From Gammaproteobacteria bacterium UBA2965 (GTDB lineage Bacteria; Pseudomonadota; Gammaproteobacteria; Pseudomonadales; Azotimanducaceae), in contig DEBD01000013.1 of NCBI GenBank assembly GCA_002348385.1, positions 61,187 to 80,420 of the forward strand: DNA of 19,234 nt. The letters run 5' to 3'. The first letter of the stretch is position 1. Each line of letters begins with the position of its first letter. This document shows positions 1 to 6,762 of this stretch, piece after piece. Below the pieces are notes generated by a model. It made no database searches and was not told the origin of the DNA. It saw only the letters and a program-made list of their open reading frames with translations. A program made the position numbers and the translations under genes.

Positions 1-24
1 CGAAACGCCACACGAAACGCCACA
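1..24. repeat. Perfect 12-bp tandem repeat, two copies, at window edge
   Basis: The unit CGAAACGCCACA occurs twice head to tail (1-12 and 13-24). Read in the frame of the downstream partial gene it encodes Glu-Thr-Pro-His followed by Glu-Thr-Pro-Gln, because the next base differs after the second copy. The repeat starts exactly at the window edge, so more copies may lie upstream. It could simply be a short low-complexity spacer within a protein. Confidence 0.6.
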
Positions 25-310
25 GGAAATCGTGCGACAAAGCGCGCGGGAAAGGGCACCTCAACAAAGCCTGGCGCTGTTTGCGGAGCTAGCGCCGGCG
101 CCGGCGCCGCGGGCGCTGCCATCTGCGGGCCAACGCCATCTGGCGGCGGCCAATCGCCTAGCTAAGCGTATGCGTCGGCTCAAAGGTCATTCCGAGGAAC
201 AGACGAAAGCTGGGCAAGCAATTTGCCGACATCTTCTGGCCCTGCTTGAGGAGTCGAGCACGACGCCCGGCGATTTGCCGTCCACGCTGCCCGGGTCTGG
301 CACCGAATAG
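2..310 (+). CDS. 3' end of an unrecognised protein gene (partial)
   Basis: This frame is open from the window edge to a TAG stop at 308-310. I read it as the C-terminal part of a longer gene; the first start codon inside the window is GTG at 32, but coding appears to continue upstream. The visible residues begin with a Glu-Thr-Pro repeat, continue through a Gln-Gln-Ser-Leu-Ala-Leu-Phe stretch and an Ala/Pro run, and end in a basic helix-like segment (RLAKRMRRLK) plus a short polar tail. Such a basic helical end would suit a nucleic-acid-binding tail, but no family motif is recognisable. The MutS C-terminus was considered; the DxLTPRQAL-type signature expected there is missing. It runs in the same direction as galU and ends 137 bp before it. 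It could also be non-coding high-GC sequence. Confidence 0.4.
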   Translation, partial: ETPHETPQEIVRQSARERAPQQSLALFAELAPAPAPRALPSAGQRHLAAANRLAKRMRRLKGHSEEQTKAGQAICRHLLALLEESSTTPGDLPSTLPGSGTE

Positions 311-311
311 C

Positions 312-340
312 TGTACCGACCACAGCACTGCGAGCATAAT
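312..340 (+). promoter_or_regulatory. Weak candidate sigma70 promoter upstream of galU
   Basis: The 137-bp gap before galU holds a CATAAT hexamer (335-340), a 5/6 match to the -10 consensus. With a 17-bp spacer the -35 position is TGTACC (312-317), which matches only about half of the consensus. No terminator-like hairpin is visible after the preceding frame, so galU could also be reached by readthrough. Low confidence. Confidence 0.22.
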
Positions 341-447
341 GCGCGCGCAAAATGACCCTTAGGCGTCCAATCTGTGCGATCTTCCCTAGCGCAATCGGGC
401 CAGATGTCTAATATCACGGCTTCCATCGTGCGCGACTTTACGACCCC

Positions 448-1332
448 ATGATCAATACCTGCCTCTTTCCCGTCGCCGGTTACGGCACGCGATTTCTTCC
501 TGCCACCAAGGCGGTCCCAAAAGAAATGCTGCCCGTGCTGGATAAGCCATTGGTGCAATACGGTGTGGAAGAAGCCGTAGATGCCGGGTTTTCGCAGATG
601 GGTTTCGTAACGGGCCGCGGCAAACGTGCTATAGAGGACCACTTCGACCGATCACCCGAGGTGGAGAATCAGATTGAGGGAACGAGCAAGGCTGATTTGC
701 TGGCAGGGGTCAGCAAGCTCATCGACACCTGCTCGTTTTCCTTTACCCGGCAGGTGGAAATGGGCGGGTTGGGCGACGCCATCCTCAAAGGGCGTCCCCT
801 GGTCGGGAACGAACCTTTTGCCGTGGTGTTGCCCGACGATTTGTGCTTCTGCGAAGAAGCGGGCGTACTTCAGCAGATGGTGGCGCTGCACGAGCATTTC
901 GGTTGCAGCATCGTGGCCATAGAGGAGGTCCCCGAAGATCAGATTCACAACTATGGGGTGATCTCCGGTGAGCCAATCGATGCGCCTGGCGAAGACATGG
1001 CGGGCCGCTTGTTTCGCGTGAACGGCATGGTGGAAAAGCCGCAGTCGGACCCGCCGAGCAACCTGGCCATCATCGGCCGCTACATCCTCACTCCCGACAT
1101 CTTCGGCATCATCGAGAACACCGAACCTGGGGCTAATGGTGAACTGCAGATAACCGACGCGTTGCGGACTCAGGCGGAGCAGGGGTCGGTGGTTGGCTAC
1201 CGATTCAAAGGGCGGCGTTTCGATTGCGGGTCCGTGCCCGGGTTCGTGGAGGCCACAAACTATTGCTTTGAGCAACGATTCGGGAAAGCTTACGGTCCGA
1301 CTACATCCGTAGAAGGACATACGGGAGCGTAA
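448..1332 (+). CDS. galU: UTP-glucose-1-phosphate uridylyltransferase
   Basis: This 294-residue cytoplasmic enzyme makes UDP-glucose from UTP and glucose-1-phosphate, a donor for LPS core sugars, exopolysaccharide and osmolyte glucans. The N-terminus carries the nucleotidyltransferase signature: G-Y-G-T-R at residues 11-15, then PATKAVPKEMLP, with Lys25 and Glu26 in the conserved KEM turn. Further conserved blocks are LGDAI with its following Lys-Gly, VVLPDDL (Asp pair at the metal site), VEKP and a Gly-Glu-Leu-Gln-(I/L)-Thr-Asp motif late in the protein. Length matches the bacterial GalU family (about 280-300). The ATG start has no strong Shine-Dalgarno sequence, but the domain begins directly after it. 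Its stop is 1 nt from the exbB GTG start, so the two are probably translationally coupled. galU heading an exbBD-lpxK-kdsB operon is unusual and suggests grouping of envelope-polysaccharide functions. Confidence 0.95.
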   Translation: MINTCLFPVAGYGTRFLPATKAVPKEMLPVLDKPLVQYGVEEAVDAGFSQMGFVTGRGKRAIEDHFDRSPEVENQIEGTSKADLLAGVSKLIDTCSFSFTRQVEMGGLGDAILKGRPLVGNEPFAVVLPDDLCFCEEAGVLQQMVALHEHFGCSIVAIEEVPEDQIHNYGVISGEPIDAPGEDMAGRLFRVNGMVEKPQSDPPSNLAIIGRYILTPDIFGIIENTEPGANGELQITDALRTQAEQGSVVGYRFKGRRFDCGSVPGFVEATNYCFEQRFGKAYGPTTSVEGHTGA

Positions 1333-1333
1333 A

Positions 1334-1957
1334 GTGTTAGAGATCGTTCAATCCGGTGGCTGGCTGATGGTCCCGATACTGCTGTGCAGTGTGGTCGCCG
1401 CGGCCATCAGCGTGGAGCGCCTGTGGACCCTGCAGCGCTCGCGCATCACTCCCAAAAGCCTGCTGGCCCAGGTATGGGGAAATGTGAAAAACGACGAGTT
1501 GGATCCTCAGCGCATGCGTGACCTGCGCGGATCCAGTGCTTTGGGACAGGTGCTGGCGGCCGGCATCAGTAACGCGCGCCGCGGCCGCGAGGTCATGAAA
1601 GAAGCCATGATGGAGGCCGCCGCGCAGGTTAGCCATGACATGGAGCGATATCTCACATCGCTTGGCATCATCGCCTCCATTTCACCATTGCTGGGGCTGC
1701 TGGGCACGGTGGTGGGCATGATCAAGGTGTTTTCAGTCCTCATGCTGGAAGGCGCGGGCAACGCCAATGTGCTGGCCGGCGGAATTTCCCAGGCCTTGAT
1801 CACTACCGCCGCGGGATTGTCGGTGGCGATTCCTGCCCTGATGTTCCACCGTTTCTTTCTGCGCCGCGTCGCCGAGCTGGTAGTGACCATGGAACAAGAG
1901 GCAAGCAAGCTGGTTGATATTATGCAGGGCGACCGGGAAGACGAGCCCCGGCTATGA
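1334..1957 (+). CDS. exbB: ExbB/TolQ-family proton channel subunit
   Basis: This 207-residue inner-membrane protein belongs to the MotA/TolQ/ExbB family, which forms a pentameric proton channel with ExbD-type dimers to energise TonB- or Tol-like machines. Three membrane segments are visible: about residues 9-28, 108-130 (with the Pro-Leu-Leu-Gly-Leu-Leu-Gly-Thr-Val signature) and 150-175 (Ala-Leu-Ile-Thr-Thr-Ala-Ala-Gly-Leu), separated by a charged cytoplasmic domain. It starts with GTG one nucleotide after the galU stop. exbD follows 13 nt downstream. No tonB gene lies nearby, so the partner is unknown. In Pseudomonas a similar exbBD pair also precedes lpxK-kdsB, suggesting an envelope role rather than siderophore uptake. 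Assignment to ExbB rather than TolQ rests mainly on context. Confidence 0.9.
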   Translation: MLEIVQSGGWLMVPILLCSVVAAAISVERLWTLQRSRITPKSLLAQVWGNVKNDELDPQRMRDLRGSSALGQVLAAGISNARRGREVMKEAMMEAAAQVSHDMERYLTSLGIIASISPLLGLLGTVVGMIKVFSVLMLEGAGNANVLAGGISQALITTAAGLSVAIPALMFHRFFLRRVAELVVTMEQEASKLVDIMQGDREDEPRL

Positions 1958-1970
1958 ATCGAGTGTTTAG

Positions 1971-2396
1971 GTGAGATTTCCGCGCGGCAGCCAGTATGAG
2001 GCCAACGTTGAGCTCACCCCGCTCATCGATGTGGTTTTTCTGCTGCTGATCTTTTTCATGGTCTCCACCACCTTCATTCGAGAGACCCAGCTGAAGATCA
2101 ATCTGCCGGAGGCATCCGGTGAGCTTCAGGAGATCGAGCAAAACTTCATCGAAGTGACCATCGACCGGCGGGGAGAGTACTCCATCAACGACCGGTTGCT
2201 GGTGAACAACTCAATGCGTACGCTCATCAACGCCCTGCAGACGCTCATTGACGAGCGTGGACCGGGCCAACGGCTAATCATCACCGCGGATGCTCAGGCT
2301 ACGCACCAATCGGTCGTGCGCGCCATGGATGCGGCCGGCAAGGTCGGGCTGACGCGGCTGAGTATCACAACCGCGCAACCGGACGAGGATGACTAG
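1971..2396 (+). CDS. exbD: ExbD/TolR-family channel subunit
   Basis: This 141-residue partner of ExbB has a short cytoplasmic N-terminus, one membrane helix (about 17-36, NVELTPLIDVVFLLLIFFMV) and a periplasmic domain. Asp20 in the LTPLIDVVFLLLIFFM segment is the membrane aspartate expected to carry protons, equivalent to Asp25 of E. coli ExbD. The periplasmic part shows the family pattern of basic/acidic strands ending in a helix (VVRAMDAAGKVGL). The chosen GTG start puts only about 16 residues before the helix, which is normal. The 3' end overlaps the next gene by 8 nt (ATG at 2389, stop at 2394-2396), indicating translational coupling to the transporter. Whether this pair drives a TonB-like or another protein cannot be told from the sequence. 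Confidence 0.9.
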   Translation: MRFPRGSQYEANVELTPLIDVVFLLLIFFMVSTTFIRETQLKINLPEASGELQEIEQNFIEVTIDRRGEYSINDRLLVNNSMRTLINALQTLIDERGPGQRLIITADAQATHQSVVRAMDAAGKVGLTRLSITTAQPDEDD

Positions 2397-5226
2397 CGCT
2401 TCCAAGGGCGGCGACTGGGCTACATACAAGCGTCTGCTTGGCTACATTCGCCCGTACTGGGTCATATTTGTGCTATCGGTGCTCGGCTTCCTGCTGGGCA
2501 GCGGTGCGGAAGCTTACTTCATGCGCCTGTTCGGCGATCTCATTGACGCGTGGGATCCCAATGCGCTTACCGCCGCACTGACCATTCCCATCACTATGTT
2601 TGTCGTAGCGGTGGTGCGAGGTTTGGGAGAAATCGTCGGTGAGACGCTGCTCAGCCAGATTTCATTCAGCGTGGTGCACAGCATACGCACGCAGTTGTTC
2701 GACCAGCTGCTGCAGATGCCGAGCGCCTATTTCGACGCGAGCTCTCAAGGCCATGTGGTGTCGCGCCTCACCTACAACGTGGCCCAGCTGCGCGACACCG
2801 GCACGGATGCGCTGAAATCCATCGTTCAAGACGGCGGCAAGGTGATCGTCTACCTGGGCGCCATGCTTTATCTGAACTGGAAGCTCACGGGCATCTTCGT
2901 TGCCGCGGCACCTATGGTGGCGCTGGTGGCAATATACGCCAGCCGTCGTTTCCGGCGTATCTCCCGGCGAATTCAGAACACCATGGGCGACGTGACTCAT
3001 GTAGCTTCGGAAACAGTCGCCGGGTATCGCGTGGTGCGGATTTTTGGCGGAGAAGCCTACGAGCGTGACCGCTTTTCTCGATCCAGCAGGAACAATAAGC
3101 GTCAGAATTTGAAGATGGTGGCCACCAAGGTGTCCAGCACTCAGGTCATCCAGGTGTTCGTGGCCCTGGCGTTGGCCGTGCTCATCGCGCTGTTGTTCCG
3201 GCCCGAAATGGGTGGCGAGATGAGCCGTGGCGACGTGGTGACCTTTCTGGGGTTTGCCGGCTTGCTGGTTCGCCCTATTCGTCGCCTTTCGGAACTCAAC
3301 GCGCGGCTGCAGCGAGGACTGGCAGCGGCGGAGGACATCTTCGGACAGCTCGACGAGGTGCCCGAGAACGACACGGGGTCGCTGGATACAGAGCGTGTCA
3401 AAGGCCGTATTGAGTTTCGCGATGTGGGATTTCACTACGGTTCGGGCGGCGAGCCTATCCTGCAGAATCTGGATCTGGTCATCGAGCCGGGTCAGACGGT
3501 AGCGCTGGTAGGCCGGTCGGGTAGCGGTAAGACCACCATCGCCAACCTCATCCCCCGATTTTACGAGCCCAGCAGCGGGGAAATCCTGCTGGATGGGCAG
3601 CCACTGGATGCCTATCGACTGCGGGCGCTGCGGCGTCAGATTGCTCTGGTGACCCAGCAGGTCACGCTGTTCAACGACACGCTGGAGCGCAACATCGCCT
3701 ATGGGGCGTTGAGCGATGCCACGCCGGATCGGATTCAGGATGCCGTGGTTCGCGCCCACGCAGATCATTTCACTGCGGAGCTACCCGAAGGCATTCAGAC
3801 GGTGGTAGGGGATGACGGCGTGCTGCTTTCCGGGGGTCAGAGGCAGCGCGTGGCCATCGCCCGCGCGCTGCTCAAAGACGCGCCTGTCCTGATCCTGGAC
3901 GAAGCCACCTCCTCGTTGGATGCGGAATCCGAACGGCACATCCAGGGCGCGCTCGAGGAAGTCATTCGTGGTCGCACAACGCTGGTGATTGCGCATCGGC
4001 TGTCTACGGTGGAGAAGGCGGACGTGATCCTGGTGGTGGACGGAGGCCGCGTGGTGGAATCTGGCAATCACACGGAGTTGCTTGCCGCGCAGGGGCTTTA
4101 TGCGGAGCTGCACAGTGCCCAATTCAAAGACGACGCTGCTGCGGCTCCCAGGTTGGCTACCGTGGCTGGCCCGCGGCCCACAGCAACTGCCGCCAATGCG
4201 GTGCAATCCGTCACGGGGCGGGCCGTCAGTCACCCCTGGTATTCCGGCGCGCGCTGGCCGGCACTCCTTCTGCCGCTGGCCTGGCTGTACGGCTGGGTGG
4301 CGGGGCGTCGTCGGCTTGTTTACCAGACTGGGCGGCGGGTCGCGTGGCGGGCGCCGGTACCGGTGATAGTGGTGGGAAATATCACCGCCGGCGGTACCGG
4401 CAAGACACCGCTGGTGATCTGGCTGTCACGGTGGTTGCGCCACCGCGGGATGAAACCCGGTATCGTTAGCCGCGGTTACGGAGGGCGGCTGGGTAACGCC
4501 GTGGAGAGGGTGCGCGCCGATAGCGACCCCGACTGGGTGGGGGACGAACCGCCCCTGATCGCCCAGCGTACGGATTGTCCGGTGGTGGCGGGTAGAGACC
4601 GGGTTGCCGCCGTGCAACATCTCCTGGATGAGGAGACGGTGGATGTGGTGATTGCGGACGATGGTCTGCAGCATTACGCCCTAGCTCGCGATATTGAGGT
4701 CGCGGTATTGGACGGTCATCGAGCCGCTGGCAACGGGCAGCTCATTCCTTCCGGGCCGCTGCGGGAGCCCTTGAATCGGCTGTCCGAGGTTGATTGGGTG
4801 GTGTCCAACGACATCGCTAGCGGTCTTTGCCAGGATGAAAGCATCCTTCGCATGGCGCCGCTGGTATTCGAGGCGCTTAGTGATGGTCGCCAGGTAAGTT
4901 GCGAAGACTTCATCGCGCGCTATCCGGTGGTGAACGCAGTGGCCGGCATCGGTAACCCGGCTCGCTTTGCGCTGACTCTGCAGAGCATGGGGCTGAGCAC
5001 CGTGTTAGTCGGGCTGCGTGATCACCACCGATACCAGGGCGACGAACTGCTCTTCGACAACGAATGGCCGGTGGTTTGTACTGAGAAAGATGGCATAAAA
5101 ATCAAACAGTTGAAAGACATACCGAATAACTGTTGGCAACTCAAGACGGACGCGGAACTGGATTCGGGGGCAGTGGCGAAACTGACCGAATGTCTCGCTG
5201 CCCACGGCATCGTCCAGCATGGCTGA
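2389..5226 (+). CDS. msbA-lpxK: Fused lipid A flippase MsbA and lipid A 4'-kinase LpxK
   Basis: One uninterrupted 945-residue frame joins two proteins that are normally separate. Residues 1-580 are a full MsbA-type ABC exporter: a six-helix membrane domain (about 15-310), then a nucleotide-binding domain with Walker A GRSGSGKTT (375-383), signature LSGGQ (480-484), Walker B Asp504-Glu505 and switch His536. E. coli MsbA is 582 residues. Residues 580-614 form an Ala/Pro/Thr-rich linker. Residues 615-945 are a full LpxK (E. coli 328): N-terminal membrane helix WYSG...LLLPLAWLYG, P-loop AGGTGKTP (667-674), DDGLQHY (757-763), DHHRY (878-882) and TEKD (898-901). LpxK adds the 4'-phosphate to tetraacyldisaccharide-1-phosphate on the inner leaflet; MsbA later flips core-lipid A using ATP. 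The gene overlaps exbD and kdsB by 8 nt each. An internal GTG at 4201 (residue 605) could give free LpxK, but no good ribosome-binding site precedes it. A sequencing error removing a stop is the alternative. Confidence 0.92.
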   Translation: MTSASKGGDWATYKRLLGYIRPYWVIFVLSVLGFLLGSGAEAYFMRLFGDLIDAWDPNALTAALTIPITMFVVAVVRGLGEIVGETLLSQISFSVVHSIRTQLFDQLLQMPSAYFDASSQGHVVSRLTYNVAQLRDTGTDALKSIVQDGGKVIVYLGAMLYLNWKLTGIFVAAAPMVALVAIYASRRFRRISRRIQNTMGDVTHVASETVAGYRVVRIFGGEAYERDRFSRSSRNNKRQNLKMVATKVSSTQVIQVFVALALAVLIALLFRPEMGGEMSRGDVVTFLGFAGLLVRPIRRLSELNARLQRGLAAAEDIFGQLDEVPENDTGSLDTERVKGRIEFRDVGFHYGSGGEPILQNLDLVIEPGQTVALVGRSGSGKTTIANLIPRFYEPSSGEILLDGQPLDAYRLRALRRQIALVTQQVTLFNDTLERNIAYGALSDATPDRIQDAVVRAHADHFTAELPEGIQTVVGDDGVLLSGGQRQRVAIARALLKDAPVLILDEATSSLDAESERHIQGALEEVIRGRTTLVIAHRLSTVEKADVILVVDGGRVVESGNHTELLAAQGLYAELHSAQFKDDAAAAPRLATVAGPRPTATAANAVQSVTGRAVSHPWYSGARWPALLLPLAWLYGWVAGRRRLVYQTGRRVAWRAPVPVIVVGNITAGGTGKTPLVIWLSRWLRHRGMKPGIVSRGYGGRLGNAVERVRADSDPDWVGDEPPLIAQRTDCPVVAGRDRVAAVQHLLDEETVDVVIADDGLQHYALARDIEVAVLDGHRAAGNGQLIPSGPLREPLNRLSEVDWVVSNDIASGLCQDESILRMAPLVFEALSDGRQVSCEDFIARYPVVNAVAGIGNPARFALTLQSMGLSTVLVGLRDHHRYQGDELLFDNEWPVVCTEKDGIKIKQLKDIPNNCWQLKTDAELDSGAVAKLTECLAAHGIVQHG

Positions 5227-5962
5227 CGGCTATTTCGTCGTGGTGCCGGCCCGCTTCGGGTCCGAGCGATTACCGGGCAAGCCGCTGATCGATCTTGGCG
5301 GTGTACCCATGGTGGTGCGTGTAGCGCAGCGCGCACGCCTGGCGCAAGCGGAAGTGGTCGTGGCTACCGATCACCCGGATATTTTTGCCGCTGCCCGTGA
5401 CCACGGCCTCGACGCGGAAATGACATCGCCGGAGCACCTGTCGGGCTCCGACCGGGTGATGGAGGTGGCGGCCAGACGTGACTGGCCGAAGGACGCCGTG
5501 GTCGTCAATGTGCAGGGAGACGAGCCACTGATCCCCCCCGCGGTGATTCGCCAGGTGAGTCGAGCGTTGCACGATGATCCCGGTACCGGAGCTGTCACGC
5601 TGTGCGAGCCTGTTCACGATCCCACCAGGGCAGCCGATCCCAATGTGGTCAAAGTGGTGCGTCGTGCAGACGGATGCGCGTTGTACTTCTCCCGCGCCGC
5701 CGTGCCGCACGTGCGCGACGCTGCCGGCGAACCGGCGCCGTGGCTGCGCCATATCGGTCTGTACGGGTACCGTCTTAGAGTGTTGCGCCAATTCGTCTCC
5801 CTGTCGCCGAGCTCGTTGGAAAGGCTCGAGCGACTGGAGCAGTTGCGCCTGCTGGAGAACGGCGTCGCGCTTAAGGTTCTGACTGCCTGCGAATCGGTGC
5901 CGGAAGGTGTCGACACCGATGCCGACGTTGCCCGCGTGCGGGAACTGCTCGCGCGCGAATAA
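5219..5962 (+). CDS. kdsB: CMP-Kdo synthetase (3-deoxy-manno-octulosonate cytidylyltransferase)
   Basis: This 247-residue cytoplasmic enzyme activates Kdo with CTP to CMP-Kdo, the donor that KdtA/WaaA uses on lipid IVA, the product of LpxK. The N-terminal nucleotide-binding signature PARFGSERLPGKPL covers residues 10-23, the SGSDRV block follows, and NVQGDEP at 97-103 includes the metal-binding Asp101. A HIGLYGYR motif and the C-terminal LERLEQLRLLENG block complete the family pattern. Length is normal (E. coli 248). The ATG overlaps the end of lpxK by 8 nt, so translation is probably coupled. The small ycaR gene that often sits between lpxK and kdsB is absent. A minus-strand gene converges from the other side with only 8 bp between stops and no visible terminator. 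Confidence 0.95.
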   Translation: MADGYFVVVPARFGSERLPGKPLIDLGGVPMVVRVAQRARLAQAEVVVATDHPDIFAAARDHGLDAEMTSPEHLSGSDRVMEVAARRDWPKDAVVVNVQGDEPLIPPAVIRQVSRALHDDPGTGAVTLCEPVHDPTRAADPNVVKVVRRADGCALYFSRAAVPHVRDAAGEPAPWLRHIGLYGYRLRVLRQFVSLSPSSLERLERLEQLRLLENGVALKVLTACESVPEGVDTDADVARVRELLARE

Positions 5963-5970
5963 GGTTCCTG

Positions 5971-6741
5971 CTACTTGGGCGCCATCCGGATGCCTGCATC
6001 CAGACGAATGGTCTCCCCATTCAGGTACGGATTCTCGATGATTTGTCCGGCCAGCTTGGCATATTCGCCAGCGTTGCCCAGTCGTTTCGGAAATTGCACC
6101 ATTTCAATGAGCGGATCGCGCACGCGGTCTGGTGCGCCGGCCAGCATGGGGGTTTCGAAGATCCCGGGCGCAATGGTGCATAACCGGATGCCGGAGCGCG
6201 AAAGGTCCCGGGCAATCGGCAATGTCATTCCCACCACGCCAGATTTGCTGGCACTGTAGGCGGCCTGACCGATCTGCCCGTCGAAAGCGGCTACGGACGC
6301 GGTGTTGATGATCACCCCACGCTCTCCGTCTTCGTTCACCGGTTCGTTCTGCTGCATTTCGTTGGCACACAGCCGCAACGTGTTGAAGGTACCCACCAGG
6401 TTTACCTGAATGACAAAATTGAAGTGATTCAGCGGCAAGGGACCCTCTCGTCCCAGGGTTCGGCCCGGGGTGCCCACGCCGGCGCAGTTCACGTTGATGT
6501 GAATGGCGCCGAAGCGCTCCATGATGGCCGACACCGCCTGGGCTGCGGATTCGTCCTCGCTGACGTTGGCCACGAAAGGAGCCGCATTCTCGCCAAGTTC
6601 TTTGGCGGTCTGTCCGGCCAGATCTTCGTTCAGGTCAATGATGGCGACTTTGCCACCGTTGTTGATTACCATTTCTGCCGTCGCTCGGCCCAGCCCGGAT
6701 GCACCGCCCGTTATGACCGCCACCTTGTCCTGTAGATCCAC
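5971..6741 (-). CDS. Short-chain dehydrogenase, 3-hydroxyacyl-CoA dehydrogenase (HSD17B10) type
   Basis: This 256-residue NAD-dependent SDR has the Rossmann motif TGGASGLG (11-18), Asp36 at the end of the second strand (NAD rather than NADP preference), an N-C-A-G motif, and the catalytic pair Tyr162 and Lys166 in YSASK, with a Ser in INTASV upstream. The extended region NHFNFVIQVNLVGTFN and the end GETIRLDAGIRM resemble 3-hydroxyacyl-CoA or 2-methyl-3-hydroxybutyryl-CoA dehydrogenase type 2, acting in fatty-acid or isoleucine breakdown; the exact substrate is inferred. The longest frame starts at 6762, but I chose GTG 6741: it is preceded by GGAGGG (6746-6751 on the complement) at 4 nt spacing, and the protein then begins right at the fold (MDLQDKVAVITGG). 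It interrupts the usual kdsB-to-murB interval and points away from alkB. Confidence 0.85.
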   Translation of the reverse strand: MDLQDKVAVITGGASGLGRATAEMVINNGGKVAIIDLNEDLAGQTAKELGENAAPFVANVSEDESAAQAVSAIMERFGAIHINVNCAGVGTPGRTLGREGPLPLNHFNFVIQVNLVGTFNTLRLCANEMQQNEPVNEDGERGVIINTASVAAFDGQIGQAAYSASKSGVVGMTLPIARDLSRSGIRLCTIAPGIFETPMLAGAPDRVRDPLIEMVQFPKRLGNAGEYAKLAGQIIENPYLNGETIRLDAGIRMAPK

Positions 6742-6762
6742 ACAACCCTCCATAGTGAGCAT

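Noticed and set aside
91..115. GC-rich repeat (GCGCCG units) as a regulatory or structural element
   Set aside because: It is explained by an Ala-Pro codon run within the partial reading frame.
187..642. 151-codon minus-strand frame overlapping the partial gene and the 5' end of galU
   Set aside because: It overlaps the certain GalU coding start on the other strand and has no recognisable domain or ribosome site.
2662..3768. 368-codon minus-strand frame inside msbA
   Set aside because: Shadow of the ABC transporter; rich in His, Gln and Arg, with no domain features.
5971..6762. SDR start at the first codon of the longest frame (6762)
   Set aside because: The SD sequence GGAGGG lies inside the extra codons and points to GTG 6741; the extra seven residues precede the fold.
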